64,000 bases of DNA from assembly GCA_028689585.1 (NCBI GenBank), contig JAQVCW010000007.1, positions 62,001-126,000 of the forward strand, written 5' to 3'. The notes below the pieces were generated by a model that was not told where the DNA came from, did no database searches, and saw only the letters and a program-made list of their open reading frames with translations. The DNA is from Lachnospiraceae bacterium (GTDB lineage: Bacteria > Bacillota > Clostridia > Lachnospirales > Lachnospiraceae). The position numbers and the translations under genes are program-made. Of this stretch, positions 35,367 through 44,602 are shown piece after piece. The first letter of the stretch is position 1; each line of letters opens with the position of its first letter.

Positions 35367-35469
35367 AATTATATCATATTTTGTCTATATTGCAAGGAAA
35401 AATACCTTAAAAAAAGAGTAAATATAACAGCCAGATCACGCTGCAGTAAATCAGGCATGGAATCAGGTT
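35367..35469. repeat. 103-bp perfect direct repeat, right copy (target duplication)
   Basis: Identical to 31954-32056. Contains the last 20 codons and stop of the intact lctP gene plus 40 bases beyond it. Confidence 0.93.
35368..35395 (-). promoter_or_regulatory. Duplicated folT promoter facing into the IS element
   Basis: Same TTGCAA-16-TATAAT promoter as at 31955-31982, now pointing into the right end of the element towards rloA. A strong hairpin at 34643-34692 stands between it and rloA. Confidence 0.55.
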
Positions 35470-37041
35470 GGTTCGTATTATTTTTCCCTCGAATCCGATG
35501 GCTCCGCTCGTTCCGGTCACCGCCACCACATTGTTGATGCAGATCATATTGCCCAGCGCGCCGCCGGAAAGCTGCAGGGCCATGATAACTGCTGTAGAGA
35601 TACCCAATCCCTGGGCTGTCTCAAACTGCAGCGGCCCGAAAAGGGTGCTGGACACCGTGCAGGAACCCGACACAAAGGCTCCCAGAATGCCGATCACCGG
35701 AGATAAAAACGGAAATGCCCTTCCTACGCCGTCCACCATCACCGTACTGATCTGAGTGAGCATTCCCTCCAGGCCGGATGCATTGCTGCCGGAATGTATC
35801 ATGATCTGCACCATGCAGACTCCTGCAATCAGCGCGATGGTAAGGTTTTTCATCTGCTTTCCCGTGCTGATCAGGACCTGCTTCATCTGCTTTCCCTTCA
35901 CTCTGCTGCACACGGCAGTGACCACCGCAATCAGCGCAAACGGGAAAATTCCCGGATTGTAAGCCCACTGGAAAGAAAAGTCCAGTCCCTCGATGCCGAG
36001 TATTTTCGGAATGGCCACCGCTATGCTCTGCAGTTGGGATTTCAGTCCAATGGCTCCGATTCTGGTCACAAGCAGCAGTACCGATACCGCCAGATAGGGG
36101 CTCCATGCGATAAAGAGTGATTTCACAGAAACACTGATTTCCGGCACCGGTGCTTTCTTTTTTTTATTCTTTTCTGCGGCCGGATCAAACTGCCAGATAT
36201 ATTCCGGCACAAACACCTTGAAATGTGCCGCTGTTACCGTCAGGAGCATTCCCACAATAGCACCTATGATGGACGCAAACTCCGGTCCCAGATAGGTGCC
36301 CAGCAAAAAATAAGGCACCACAAAAGTGAGTGCGGACAAAATGGAAAAGGGCACCATCTCAAGAATACTCCGCAGTTTTCTCTTTTTTCCAAAACAGATT
36401 ACCAGCACCGCCACGATCATAATCGGAAGAATAATTCCTCCAATTCCCAAAAAAATACAGACTTTCCCGGTTACATCCCGGATAAAGGGTTCCATTCCCT
36501 GCCCTGACTGGGTTAATTTGGCGGAAAGATTGGAAATAGCGGTCAGGGCAGGCGTCCCCGCTGCAGCAAAGGGAACCGGCGTGCTGTTCGCCATCAGTGC
36601 CGCCGCACAGGCAGCCACCGGAGGAAATCCCAGTCCCACCAGCAAAGGTGCCGCCAGTGCCGCCGGAGTTCCGAAACCGGCAGAGCCTTCGATAAAAGCG
36701 CCGAATAGATAGGCGATGATGATGGCCTGAATCCTGGGGTCCGGCGAAATTTTCTGAAAACCGCTGCGGATCACCGCCATATAGCCGTTCGCCTTCATCG
36801 TATTCTGCAACAAAATAGCTCCCGCCACGATCAAAAGCAGATCCACCGCTTTTAACAGTCCGTATATGGTATAGCCTGCCACCGAAAGCAAATCCATTTT
36901 CCAGACAAACAATGCCAGAATACAGGTAAGTACAAATGAGATCAGCACTGACCGGGAAGCCGGTGCATTAATCAAAACCATCAGCAAAAAAGCCAGCAAA
37001 AGCGGGATCGCCGCCAAAATTGCATAAATTATACCGTTCAT
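35407..37041 (-). CDS. lctP: L-lactate permease family transporter
   Basis: A 544-residue inner-membrane carrier of the LctP family, taking up or releasing lactate (or glycolate) with protons. About 12-14 hydrophobic helices are visible; family features include [32 protein letters not shown], and near the end [17 protein letters not shown] and [19 protein letters not shown]. The start at 37041 is set by AGGAGGAG; an upstream frame extension lacks support. The 3' end was duplicated by the mobile element, but this copy is intact. No lactate dehydrogenase or electron-transfer flavoprotein genes are adjacent. Confidence 0.92.
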   Translation of the reverse strand: MNGIIYAILAAIPLLLAFLLMVLINAPASRSVLISFVLTCILALFVWKMDLLSVAGYTIYGLLKAVDLLLIVAGAILLQNTMKANGYMAVIRSGFQKISPDPRIQAIIIAYLFGAFIEGSAGFGTPAALAAPLLVGLGFPPVAACAAALMANSTPVPFAAAGTPALTAISNLSAKLTQSGQGMEPFIRDVTGKVCIFLGIGGIILPIMIVAVLVICFGKKRKLRSILEMVPFSILSALTFVVPYFLLGTYLGPEFASIIGAIVGMLLTVTAAHFKVFVPEYIWQFDPAAEKNKKKKAPVPEISVSVKSLFIAWSPYLAVSVLLLVTRIGAIGLKSQLQSIAVAIPKILGIEGLDFSFQWAYNPGIFPFALIAVVTAVCSRVKGKQMKQVLISTGKQMKNLTIALIAGVCMVQIMIHSGSNASGLEGMLTQISTVMVDGVGRAFPFLSPVIGILGAFVSGSCTVSSTLFGPLQFETAQGLGISTAVIMALQLSGGALGNMICINNVVAVTGTSGAIGFEGKIIRTNLIPCLIYCSVIWLLYLLFF

Positions 37042-37244
37042 AATTATTCTTTCTCCTCCTGCGTATCGTTCCTTCCAAACAGCTACTCTGATTTTACATT
37101 CTACCAGATAATCTGTCAGAAAGAAATCACCCAAAGTAGGGCTTTTTAAATATTTCCGTTCCCTATTCCGTTTTTTGTATATTTTTCATGATTTTGAAAA
37201 GAATAATTTCATGGAATATCAAAAACTGGCCGGAGGTTGGATCT

Positions 37245-37622
37245 ATGTATGCTTTTTTAAAATGCGGAATGCTGGGATGGTGCATCGAACTGTTTTGGAC
37301 CGGTATGCATTCCCTGATCGTGGGAAACGGAAAACTGACAGGCTACTCTTCCTTATGGATGTTTCCCATCTATGGAATGGCCGCAGCCATCAATCCGCTG
37401 TATCAAATCATAAAACCTCTGAATATTGTGTTCAGAGGTCTGATTTACATGATCTGCATCTTTCTTGTGGAATACATCACCGGCTCCATCCTGATGATGA
37501 CGGGCCGATGCCCCTGGGACTACAGCGAATGCCGCTTTCAGGTACACGGAGTCATCCGGCTGGACTATGCCCCGATGTGGTTCACCGTCGGGCTTTTCTT
37601 TGAATGGGTGCTGCGCCGGTAA
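37245..37622 (+). CDS. CmpB-like membrane protein (putative ABC-transporter type IV)
   Basis: A small membrane protein of about 125 residues. Hydrophobic helices alternate with short loops; MLGWCIELFWTGMHSL, LWMFPIYGMAAAI and the late segment GRCPWDYS are typical of the CmpB/DUF1113 family found in Clostridia, whose function is unclear. GGAGG stands eight bases before the ATG at 37245, which favours this start over upstream ones. Its last codons lie in the first unit of a 38-bp tandem repeat, so the C-terminal EWVLRR may have been shaped by repeat expansion. Confidence 0.75.
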   Translation: MYAFLKCGMLGWCIELFWTGMHSLIVGNGKLTGYSSLWMFPIYGMAAAINPLYQIIKPLNIVFRGLIYMICIFLVEYITGSILMMTGRCPWDYSECRFQVHGVIRLDYAPMWFTVGLFFEWVLRR

Positions 37623-37777
37623 AGTAACGGACAACGATTGAATGGGTGCTGCTCCGGCAAAAAAACGGACGCTGCTTGAATGGGTGCTGCTCCGGCAAAA
37701 AAACGGACGCTGCTTGAATGGGTGCTGCTCCGGCAAAAAAACGGACGCTGCTTGAATGAGTTCTGCTCCGGCAATGG
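37602..37777. repeat. 38-bp tandem repeat, about 4.5 units
   Basis: Units start at 37602, 37640, 37678, 37716 and 37754. Units 2-4 are identical and begin GAATGGGTGCTGCTCCGGCA; unit 1 differs at several bases and contains the stop codon of the preceding gene; unit 5 is partial. There are no spacers, so this is not a CRISPR array. Confidence 0.92.
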
Positions 37778-37809
37778 AGGAAACCGAACCGGATCCCTCC
37801 TTCTTTTAG

Positions 37810-38199
37810 TTAATACATGCAGGGATCATGATCCGCCATATTCTCCAGCTCCGGGCCGCCGCCAATATTCTGCGTATTCAGCGTGCGCCGCTTCAGGCGC
37901 TGGTCCTCTGAATAATGCAGAATAAAGTCCTTGACCTCTTTTGCGTTTTTAATATGCATCAGTCTCAGATCCGGATCCGTCACATCACCGCCAAAGCAGT
38001 GCACTGTCCCCAGCCCAAATATCCGCTCCAGCAAAGATGTTTCCAGACGTACATCTACAATTTTATACAAATAACTGTCATTTTCCGTTCTCCTCAAAAA
38101 ACCGCTGTTCACAGTGATCACTTCTTCCGTAATATGGTACGTTGTAAATGTCCATGGAAGCCCAAAAAACATACTTCTCTTTTTTTCTGTATATGCCAT
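37810..38199 (-). CDS. Bacterial PH-domain (YdbT/DUF304-like) protein
   Basis: A 129-residue protein with a single bacterial pleckstrin-homology domain: FTTYHITEEVITVNSGFLRRTENDSYLYKIVDVRLETSLLERIFGLGTV is the typical series of strands, with GTVHCFGGD and a closing helix LRLMHIKNAKEVKDFIL. No transmembrane segment, unlike longer YdbS/YdbT proteins. GGGAGG precedes the ATG. It stands alone, convergent with the CmpB-like gene and divergent from pyrB. Its role is not known. Confidence 0.8.
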   Translation of the reverse strand: MAYTEKKRSMFFGLPWTFTTYHITEEVITVNSGFLRRTENDSYLYKIVDVRLETSLLERIFGLGTVHCFGGDVTDPDLRLMHIKNAKEVKDFILHYSEDQRLKRRTLNTQNIGGGPELENMADHDPCMY

Positions 38200-38299
38200 A
38201 CTAAAATCCTCCCTTATTTTCGATTACAAGAATATTGATTTTACTTATTATAAATCAATTAACCTGTAAAAGCAAAGCAAACATTTTTTATAAATTATC

Positions 38300-38328
38300 T
38301 TGAAATTATTCTCCGCTTAGTATATGAT
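38300..38328 (+). promoter_or_regulatory. pyrBI promoter
   Basis: TTGAAA (38300-38305), 17-base spacer, TATGAT (38323-38328). The leader to pyrB is only about 35 nt and has no attenuator stem. Confidence 0.65.
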
Positions 38329-38370
38329 AGTAAAAATGTTGTTAAGAAGCAACCACATAAGGAGGAAATT

Positions 38371-39291
38371 ATGAGACATGTAATGAGCCCTTTGGATTTC
38401 TCTGTCGAAGAGCTGGGACAGATCCTTGATCTTGCCAGTGACATTGAAGCCAATCCCCAAAAATATGCACACGCCTGCGCCGGCAGGAAGTTAGCTACTT
38501 TATTTTATGAACCAAGTACAAGAACCAGACTCAGTTTCGAAGCTGCAATGTTGAATCTGGGTGGCAGCGTACTTGGTTTTTCTTCGGCCGATTCCAGTTC
38601 CGCTGCCAAAGGTGAGAGCGTTTCCGACACGATACGGGTGATCTCCTGTTATGCGGATATCGCAGCTATGCGTCATCCAAAAGAAGGTGCGCCTCTGGTG
38701 GCTTCCATGAAGTCTGGGATCCCGGTGATCAACGCAGGTGACGGAGGCCACCAGCATCCCACCCAGACCATGACCGACCTGTTGACCATCCGCTCTCTCA
38801 AGGGCAGGCTGGACAATATCACGGTAGGTATCTGCGGTGACCTGAAATTCGGCCGTACCGTTCATTCTCTGATTGAAGCCATGGTGCGCTATCCCAATGT
38901 ACGCTTTGTGCTGATTTCTCCGGAAGAGCTCCGTATCCCGGATTATGTGAGAGATGATGTGCTCCGCAAAAACAATCAGGATTTCAAAGAAGTAACGCGT
39001 CTGGAAGACGCCCTTCCGGAACTGGACATCCTGTACATGACCCGTGTTCAGAAGGAACGCTTCTTCAATGAAGAGGATTACGTCCGCATGAAGGATTTCT
39101 ACATCCTGGACAAACAGAAGCTGACTCTGGCAAAACCGGATATGATGGTACTCCATCCGCTTCCGCGCGTCAATGAGATTTCAGTAGAAATAGACGATGA
39201 TCCGAGAGCCGCATATTTCAGACAGGCTCAGTATGGCGTCTATGTACGAATGGCTCTGATTCTTACCTTACTGGAGGTGAAAGTATGTTAA
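38371..39291 (+). CDS. pyrB: Aspartate carbamoyltransferase catalytic subunit
   Basis: Forms carbamoyl-aspartate in pyrimidine synthesis. The 306-residue protein has the carbamoyl-phosphate loop [13 protein letters not shown] (about 48-60), the HPTQTMTDL aspartate-side motif (about 130-139) and MTRVQKERF, and ends with [10 protein letters not shown] then [19 protein letters not shown] precedes the ATG. It overlaps pyrI by seven bases, so a PyrB-PyrI allosteric holoenzyme of the Escherichia coli type is expected. Confidence 0.97.
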   Translation: MRHVMSPLDFSVEELGQILDLASDIEANPQKYAHACAGRKLATLFYEPSTRTRLSFEAAMLNLGGSVLGFSSADSSSAAKGESVSDTIRVISCYADIAAMRHPKEGAPLVASMKSGIPVINAGDGGHQHPTQTMTDLLTIRSLKGRLDNITVGICGDLKFGRTVHSLIEAMVRYPNVRFVLISPEELRIPDYVRDDVLRKNNQDFKEVTRLEDALPELDILYMTRVQKERFFNEEDYVRMKDFYILDKQKLTLAKPDMMVLHPLPRVNEISVEIDDDPRAAYFRQAQYGVYVRMALILTLLEVKVC

Positions 39292-39728
39292 ATGTCGGAC
39301 AGTTAAATGAAGGTGTCGTTCTGGATCATATCCAGGCCGGAAAAGCGATGGATATCTACAAATATCTGAAGCTGGATAAGATGGACAGTTGCGTGGCTAT
39401 CATTAAAAACGCGCGCAGCAACAAAATGGGGAAAAAAGATATCATTAAAATCGAATGCCCGATTGAAGAACTGAATCTGGATGTGCTGGGTTTCGTGGAT
39501 CACAATATCACGGTCAATATCATTCAGGATGCAGAGATTGTCCAGAAGAAAGATTTGACTCTGCCAAAACAGTTGGTCAACATCATCCGCTGCAAAAATC
39601 CAAGATGTATTTCCTCCATTGAACAGGAGCTGGAGCAAATATTCTTCCTGGCAGATGAAGAGAAAGAAGTATACCGCTGCAAATACTGTGAAGAGAAATA
39701 TCGGAGTTCTGCAAAAAATAATAAATAA
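39285..39728 (+). CDS. pyrI: Aspartate carbamoyltransferase regulatory subunit
   Basis: A 147-residue nucleotide-sensing subunit that binds CTP/ATP and docks on PyrB through a zinc domain. The allosteric domain is residues 1-95; the zinc site is C103, C108, C132 and C135 (CKNPRC and CKYC). Regulatory subunits are common in Clostridia but missing from Bacillus. Translation is coupled to pyrB by a seven-base overlap. A long palindromic repeat follows and probably terminates the operon. Confidence 0.95.
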   Translation: MLNVGQLNEGVVLDHIQAGKAMDIYKYLKLDKMDSCVAIIKNARSNKMGKKDIIKIECPIEELNLDVLGFVDHNITVNIIQDAEIVQKKDLTLPKQLVNIIRCKNPRCISSIEQELEQIFFLADEEKEVYRCKYCEEKYRSSAKNNK

Positions 39729-39736
39729 ACAGATGT

Positions 39737-39919
39737 AAAAAGAGGGGCTGTCGCACTAAGGAGCGAGGGGCATTTCCTCAATCCAAATGTACTGCATTGC
39801 CTGAACTGGTGTCTTCCATCAGCGGACTTTATGTCCGATTATGGAAGATGCCTGTCCAGGCATAGCCGTACATGGATGAGGAAATGCCCCTCGCCCCTTA
39901 GTGCGACAGCCCCCTTTTT
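39737..39919. repeat. Palindromic repeat element, copy 1 (bidirectional terminator)
   Basis: About 183 bases that fold back on themselves almost completely: outer arm GGGGCTGTCGCACTAAGG pairs with CCTTAGTGCGACAGCCCC, the next part with GAGGAAATGCCCC, and the centre has TCTTCCAT/ATGGAAGA and CGGAC/GTCCG stems. A-run and T-run at the ends make it a terminator for pyrI and for dfrA. A second, inverted copy lies at 53738-53919. Confidence 0.85.
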
Positions 39920-39959
39920 GATAATTTATGGAATGATGTCTTTAGGGATCAGGGTGTGT

Positions 39960-40460
39960 CTATTCTTTTGGTTCCCTGCGTTCATATTTCAGGAACCGGA
40001 ATTCCAGATCAAAGTACGTCTGTTCATCGCTGTCAGCGGTTATCTCCCATTCCGGCATTTGATCCAGATTCGGAAACCAACTGTCTGCCTCGTAGACATG
40101 ATCTATTTTGGTGACATGCGCAGTATCACAATATGACAATAACTGATGATAGATGCTGTCACCGCCGATCACATAGATATCTTCTGAATTATATTTTTTC
40201 AGTTCCTCTAACAGCGCTTCCATGCTATAGCAGAGAACTGCATCCTTTACTTTATAGCTGCGGTTGCCGGTGAGGACAATGTTGGTGCGGTTCTTCAGCG
40301 GAAGTCCGTTCGGAAAGCTCTCCAGCGTCTTTCTGCCCATCACTACCACTTTTCCGCTGGTGGTCTCGCGGAAGAATTTCATATCCGACGGGATACTTAC
40401 CAGCAGCCTGTTATCATGTCCAATTGCCCAGTTTCGATCTGCTGCTACAATTATGTTCAT
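39960..40460 (-). CDS. dfrA: Dihydrofolate reductase
   Basis: NADPH-dependent reduction of dihydrofolate. The 166-residue protein has the N-terminal IVAADRNWAIGHDNRLLVSIPSDMKFFR, with D27 in PSDM as the substrate acid, then VVMGRKTLESFP for NADPH, and DIYVIGGDSIY. It lies downstream of thyA on the same strand, the usual thyA-dfrA pair that couples thymidylate formation to folate recycling; a 14-bp tandem repeat separates the two. Confidence 0.95.
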   Translation of the reverse strand: MNIIVAADRNWAIGHDNRLLVSIPSDMKFFRETTSGKVVVMGRKTLESFPNGLPLKNRTNIVLTGNRSYKVKDAVLCYSMEALLEELKKYNSEDIYVIGGDSIYHQLLSYCDTAHVTKIDHVYEADSWFPNLDQMPEWEITADSDEQTYFDLEFRFLKYERREPKE

Positions 40461-40534
40461 AATTCATGTTCCTCTCTTGCTTTCCTAAAATTCTGATTTT
40501 ATTTTTTGCATTAATTTTTGTTCTAATTTTTTGC

Positions 40535-40646
40535 TTTTATCGTTTTGCATTTATCATTTTGCTATTATCGTTCTGCTATTATCGTTTTGCCTTTATTGTT
40601 CTGTTTTTATCGTTCTGTTTTTATATTTCTGTTTTTATCTTTCTGT
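40535..40646. repeat. 14-bp minisatellite, eight degenerate units
   Basis: Eight consecutive 14-base units of the type TTTTATCGTTCTGT / TATTATCGTTTTGC, with looser T-rich sequence on both sides. It fills the thyA-dfrA gap. The plus strand has an open frame here encoding only F/I/L/Y/C residues, an artefact of the repeat. Confidence 0.88.
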
Positions 40647-40702
40647 TTTTTTATTATTCGGTTTTCATCCCTTCATTCCGGCCGGGAAACTGAGAAACTG
40701 CA

Positions 40703-41551
40703 TCAGATGGCAATCGGTATGTTTCGGATCTGAGGTCCGGCCTCATAATTTTCCACATGAAGATCCTCTGTCGTAAACGCATAGAAGTCTTTCACCTCCG
40801 GATTCAGCCACACCTTTGGCGCCGTCAGCGGTGTCCTTGCGATCAGCTCTTTGACCAGCGGAATATGTCGGTCATATATATGAGCATCGGCAATCACATG
40901 AAGCAGCCTGCCTGCCGCCATATCACAGCTCTGCGCCATCATCATGAGCAGCAGGGAATACTGGCATACGTTCCAGTTGTTGGCCGCCAGCACGTCATTG
41001 GAGCGCTGATTCAGCACTGCGTTGAGTACCAGCCGGTCACTGTCCTTTTCCTTTGTTACATTAAAGGTCATGCTGTAGGCGCAGGGATACAGATTCATTT
41101 CATGAAGATCCTGGTGCACATAGAGATTTGTCATGATTCTGCGGCTATAGGGATTGTTCTTCAGATCATAGAGAACCCGGTCCACCTGATCCATCATCCC
41201 TTCCTTATACTGATGCTTCACCTGCATCTGATAGCCGTAAGCCTTGCCGATGCTTCCCGTTTCATCCGCCCAACTGTCCCAGATGTGACTGTGCAGATCG
41301 TGAATGTTGTTGGACTTGTGCTGCCAGATCCATAAAATCTCATCAAATGCACTCTTCAGCGCCGTTTTCCGCAGCGTCAGCGCCGGAAATTCTTTTCTCA
41401 GATCATAGCGGTTCACCACTCCAAACTGTTTGACCGTATAGGCAGAGGTTCCATCCTCCCATTTCGGGCGAACCTTCTCTCCCTCCGTGCTGGTTCCGTT
41501 TTCAATGATATCCTGACACATATCAATAAATAATTTGTCCGCGTAACTCAT
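40703..41551 (-). CDS. thyA: Thymidylate synthase
   Basis: Converts dUMP to dTMP with methylene-tetrahydrofolate. The 282-residue protein has the nucleophile C157 in LYPCAYSMTF, the dUMP phosphate arginines in YSRRIM, and the downstream RSNDVLAANNWNVCQYSLL motif (family: R-S-x-D-x-x-L-x-x-x-N). The segment WDSWADETGSIGKAYGYQMQ is also conserved. It belongs with dfrA downstream. Confidence 0.96.
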   Translation of the reverse strand: MSYADKLFIDMCQDIIENGTSTEGEKVRPKWEDGTSAYTVKQFGVVNRYDLRKEFPALTLRKTALKSAFDEILWIWQHKSNNIHDLHSHIWDSWADETGSIGKAYGYQMQVKHQYKEGMMDQVDRVLYDLKNNPYSRRIMTNLYVHQDLHEMNLYPCAYSMTFNVTKEKDSDRLVLNAVLNQRSNDVLAANNWNVCQYSLLLMMMAQSCDMAAGRLLHVIADAHIYDRHIPLVKELIARTPLTAPKVWLNPEVKDFYAFTTEDLHVENYEAGPQIRNIPIAI

Positions 41552-41617
41552 CTGTTCACCTCATCCTTTTCCTGTATTTACAAATTTACATATTTATTTC
41601 TTTCCTGCTGCCAGAGC

Positions 41618-42757
41618 CTACACCCCCAGCTTCGCCAGACTGGTGTCCTCCGCAAAACCAGATGCGTTGTACAAAAACAGGACATCCGTATAATCCTTCG
41701 ATGCCATGTACTCCGACAAGCTCTGATTAAAATATCTCAGATCCACGATATCTACCTGATCAAAGTTCTGTATGACAAAAGGCAGAAAACAGTGAGCGTA
41801 GGAATCTTTCAGCACCAGGAGCCTGCGCCCCGCGGACGCATCCGTCTTTGACTCGATCAGTCCATAATTTCCGCCCAAAAATACTGCATATTTATCTTTC
41901 CCGTTCAACTGTGTCATATCGTAAAGACTGCTTCTCACATCCTCACTCTGGTTGTAGGTAAGTGTATAAGAAACCGGCTCCTTCGGCTCATAGATCTGGA
42001 TAGAATCCGACGGCACTTTCATTCCCACTTTGGACGATATCGTTCCCTGAAACTCCTCCGTCACCGTCTGAATGGTGTAATCCTCCGGCACCGCCGCCTT
42101 CAGCCCCGCCTTAGTACACCATTGCTGATATGCATAAAAAGCAGACAGTGTCTTCCAGTGATGATCGGTACGGTAATAGAGCTCTTCCTCTTTATGTCCC
42201 TGCAGCAGAACGGACGTATCCAGCCAGACACCCTCCGGCAGCGATGACCGGATCTGATCCAGATATACTTCTTCATCGTAAGGAGCCGCAAATGCAGGCA
42301 GCTTATCTCTCAGTATATCCACTGCATTCGGCACCACCATGGCGGTCAGATGCTGACTGTCGTACTGCCCCGCAAGCTTTTCAAAAAAAGAAGACAGCAG
42401 GCCGATGTTGCTCCCGGCCAGGTCCGTATCAAAGCTCCCGGTATGCTTTTCAATCAGGTAGTCATCGTCTGCAAAATAAACATCGTTGGTCTCCTGCTTT
42501 AGCATGGCGCGCTCCGCCTCCGTCTTCAGGCCAATCCAATGATCCCTCAGAACAAACTGATCCGTCAGGTAATTCTCGTAGTCCGTAGAAAACTGCCCGC
42601 CCAGCAGGGTCTCCGCACTCAGCTTCGGCCTCTGGGCCAGCGCCCTGTTTTCATTGTCGGAAAATTCCGTATCCGGCTTCAGCAGAGAAGCCGCCGTAAA
42701 ACCGAAAATCATCACCAGAAATAAGGTGTTGATATTCCAGGATTGTTTTTTGTTCAT
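41618..42757 (-). CDS. DHHW family protein (AlgJ/AlgX-like, O-acylation partner)
   Basis: A 379-residue protein with one N-terminal membrane anchor (about 10-26, LFLVMIFGFTAASLL) and an extracellular SGNH-related domain. The DHHW signature is YRTDHHWKT near residue 200; LKDSYAHCFLPF near the C-terminus matches the serine-containing block of AlgX/AlgJ-type acetyltransferases. Such proteins work with an MBOAT membrane acyltransferase to acylate cell-surface polymers, and the MBOAT gene lies directly upstream on the same strand. The acceptor polymer is unknown. Confidence 0.87.
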   Translation of the reverse strand: MNKKQSWNINTLFLVMIFGFTAASLLKPDTEFSDNENRALAQRPKLSAETLLGGQFSTDYENYLTDQFVLRDHWIGLKTEAERAMLKQETNDVYFADDDYLIEKHTGSFDTDLAGSNIGLLSSFFEKLAGQYDSQHLTAMVVPNAVDILRDKLPAFAAPYDEEVYLDQIRSSLPEGVWLDTSVLLQGHKEEELYYRTDHHWKTLSAFYAYQQWCTKAGLKAAVPEDYTIQTVTEEFQGTISSKVGMKVPSDSIQIYEPKEPVSYTLTYNQSEDVRSSLYDMTQLNGKDKYAVFLGGNYGLIESKTDASAGRRLLVLKDSYAHCFLPFVIQNFDQVDIVDLRYFNQSLSEYMASKDYTDVLFLYNASGFAEDTSLAKLGV

Positions 42758-42911
42758 GTCATTTCCTCATTCTATCTTATCAAAATTCTATCTTATCAGT
42801 AGGTCAAATTCCGCTGTGTACTGTTTTCCGTCATTGTCCTGCCTATGGTCAGGACCCGGCTCTGTTTTCGAGTTTTTGGCATAAGCTTTGTATCTGCTAT
42901 CTCAGGGTGCA

Positions 42912-44336
42912 TTAAAACCGGAAATACAGGAACGGATTGTAGGATGCATCCACCAGGTAAGCCACCGACAGCAGAAATACTCCAATATAGAAGATGCCTC
43001 TCAGCAGAATGCTGATCCAGTCCCGCTCTGCCAGAACCTCCATGATACGCCCTGCCAGTATTTTCGGCAGCCTTGTGCTGCCCAGGATCAGAAGCACCAG
43101 CAGAATGGCATTATTATAAAGCAGATAAACCGTCTCCCGATTGGCAAATCCCGCACCGGCAAGTCCGAACAGGGAGCCCAGATATCCAAAACCGGAAGCG
43201 ATCTGATCGAAGGAAAAGATATACCAGCCCAATACCACAAAGAACAGGCAGTAAATATGCTGCACTATCTTTGGCATCCGTTCCAGATACCGGTTCAGAA
43301 AGTATTTTTCCAGCAGTAGAAGAACGCCATAATAAAGTCCCCACAGCAGAAAATGCCAGTTAGCCCCGTGCCAGATACCGGTCAGCAGCCATACGATCAG
43401 GATGTTGCGTACATGTCTGGCTGCGCCCACCCGGTTGCCGCCCAGCGGAATATACACATATTCCCGGAACCAGGTCCCCAGAGAAATATGCCACCGCCTC
43501 CAGAACTCGGTAATGCTTTTGGAGATATATGGATAATTGAAGTTCTCCAGGAAGCGGAAGCCAAACATATATCCAAGGCCGATGGCCATATCCGAATAAG
43601 CAGAAAAATCAAAATAAATCTGAAACGTATATGCCGCGATTCCCATCCATGCTGTCACCATCGGCAGGCTGCCTGCACTCATGCCCCGGACATAATCCCA
43701 GAGCAGACCTGCATTATTTGCCAGCAGGACCTTCTTTCCCAGGCCCACCATGAAGCGGTGAACCCCATCCGCAAACAGCTCCGGCGTCACCTGACGTTTT
43801 CGAAGCTGGGCATCAATGGTCTTATACTGTACGATCGGTCCTGCGATCAGTTGGGGAAACATGGTCACATAGGCGCCATAAGAAATAATATTCTTCTGCA
43901 CCCTGGCCGTCCCGCGGTAAACATCTATAATATAGGAAATGGTCTGAAAGGTATAAAATGAAATTCCAATTGGAAGAGCCAGGCCCAGCAGGCCAATGCC
44001 CGCTCCCGTCAATTCATTTACCGTATTCAGCACAAAATCCGCATACTTGAACACACCCAGCAGTGCCAGACCAATGCCCACAGATAAAAACAGCGACCAC
44101 TTCGCCTTTTTGTCCTCCCCATTTTCCCTGAAATAGCTGACTGCCCTTCCGCCAAGATAGGAAACCAGGATCGACACCATCATTAAAAGCACATAGACCG
44201 GTTCTCCCCAGGCATAAAATACCAGGCTGACCAGGAACAGGATAAAGTTGCGTGCCGGTTTGGGAACCAAAAAATAATAAAGAAGCAGCACTGCCGGTAA
44301 AAAACGAAATAAAAATAATAAACTACTGAAAATCAT
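42912..44336 (-). CDS. MBOAT family O-acyltransferase (AlgI/DltB-like)
   Basis: A 474-residue membrane-bound O-acyltransferase with about ten or more transmembrane helices. Features include the early helix-rich FLFLVSLVFYAWGEP, the SYIIDVYRG segment (about 135), FWRRWHISLGTWFREYVYIPLGGNR in the middle, and the catalytic histidine in GIWHGANWHFLLWG. It moves acyl groups from the cytoplasm to a surface acceptor, handing them to the DHHW protein encoded 150 bases downstream. AGGAG precedes the ATG. Confidence 0.93.
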   Translation of the reverse strand: MIFSSLLFLFRFLPAVLLLYYFLVPKPARNFILFLVSLVFYAWGEPVYVLLMMVSILVSYLGGRAVSYFRENGEDKKAKWSLFLSVGIGLALLGVFKYADFVLNTVNELTGAGIGLLGLALPIGISFYTFQTISYIIDVYRGTARVQKNIISYGAYVTMFPQLIAGPIVQYKTIDAQLRKRQVTPELFADGVHRFMVGLGKKVLLANNAGLLWDYVRGMSAGSLPMVTAWMGIAAYTFQIYFDFSAYSDMAIGLGYMFGFRFLENFNYPYISKSITEFWRRWHISLGTWFREYVYIPLGGNRVGAARHVRNILIVWLLTGIWHGANWHFLLWGLYYGVLLLLEKYFLNRYLERMPKIVQHIYCLFFVVLGWYIFSFDQIASGFGYLGSLFGLAGAGFANRETVYLLYNNAILLVLLILGSTRLPKILAGRIMEVLAERDWISILLRGIFYIGVFLLSVAYLVDASYNPFLYFRF

Positions 44337-44602
44337 TTGAATTTACTCCTAAAGTTCGGTATGATGTTATAGAGCGATTGAAAATTACAGAAATAATAAA
44401 AAACTGCTTTACAATCAATCAGTTTATTATATAATATTATATTGCGATAATCAAATTAATTTTTACAAACATGGACGGATACCGTTCCGCTGATGTGGAA
44501 TGCTGAAATAAAAATACCGTCAGGTAAAATATGAAAAAACAGCGGGCAGCAGGGCTTCATCCGATTTGTGTCCGCCTTATAATAAAATGCAGAGGAAAAA
44601 TC

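Noticed and set aside
31954-35469. Integrase-type att sites for a small genomic island
   Set aside because: No integrase or excisionase is present, while terminal inverted repeats and transposase remnants lie exactly inside the 103-bp repeats, so a transposon target duplication explains the data better.
37602-37777. Possible CRISPR array
   Set aside because: The 38-bp units are directly abutting with no spacers, and no cas genes are present.
40466-40693. Plus-strand frame coding a Phe/Leu/Ile/Tyr-only peptide
   Set aside because: Produced by the T-rich 14-bp minisatellite; not a membrane protein gene.
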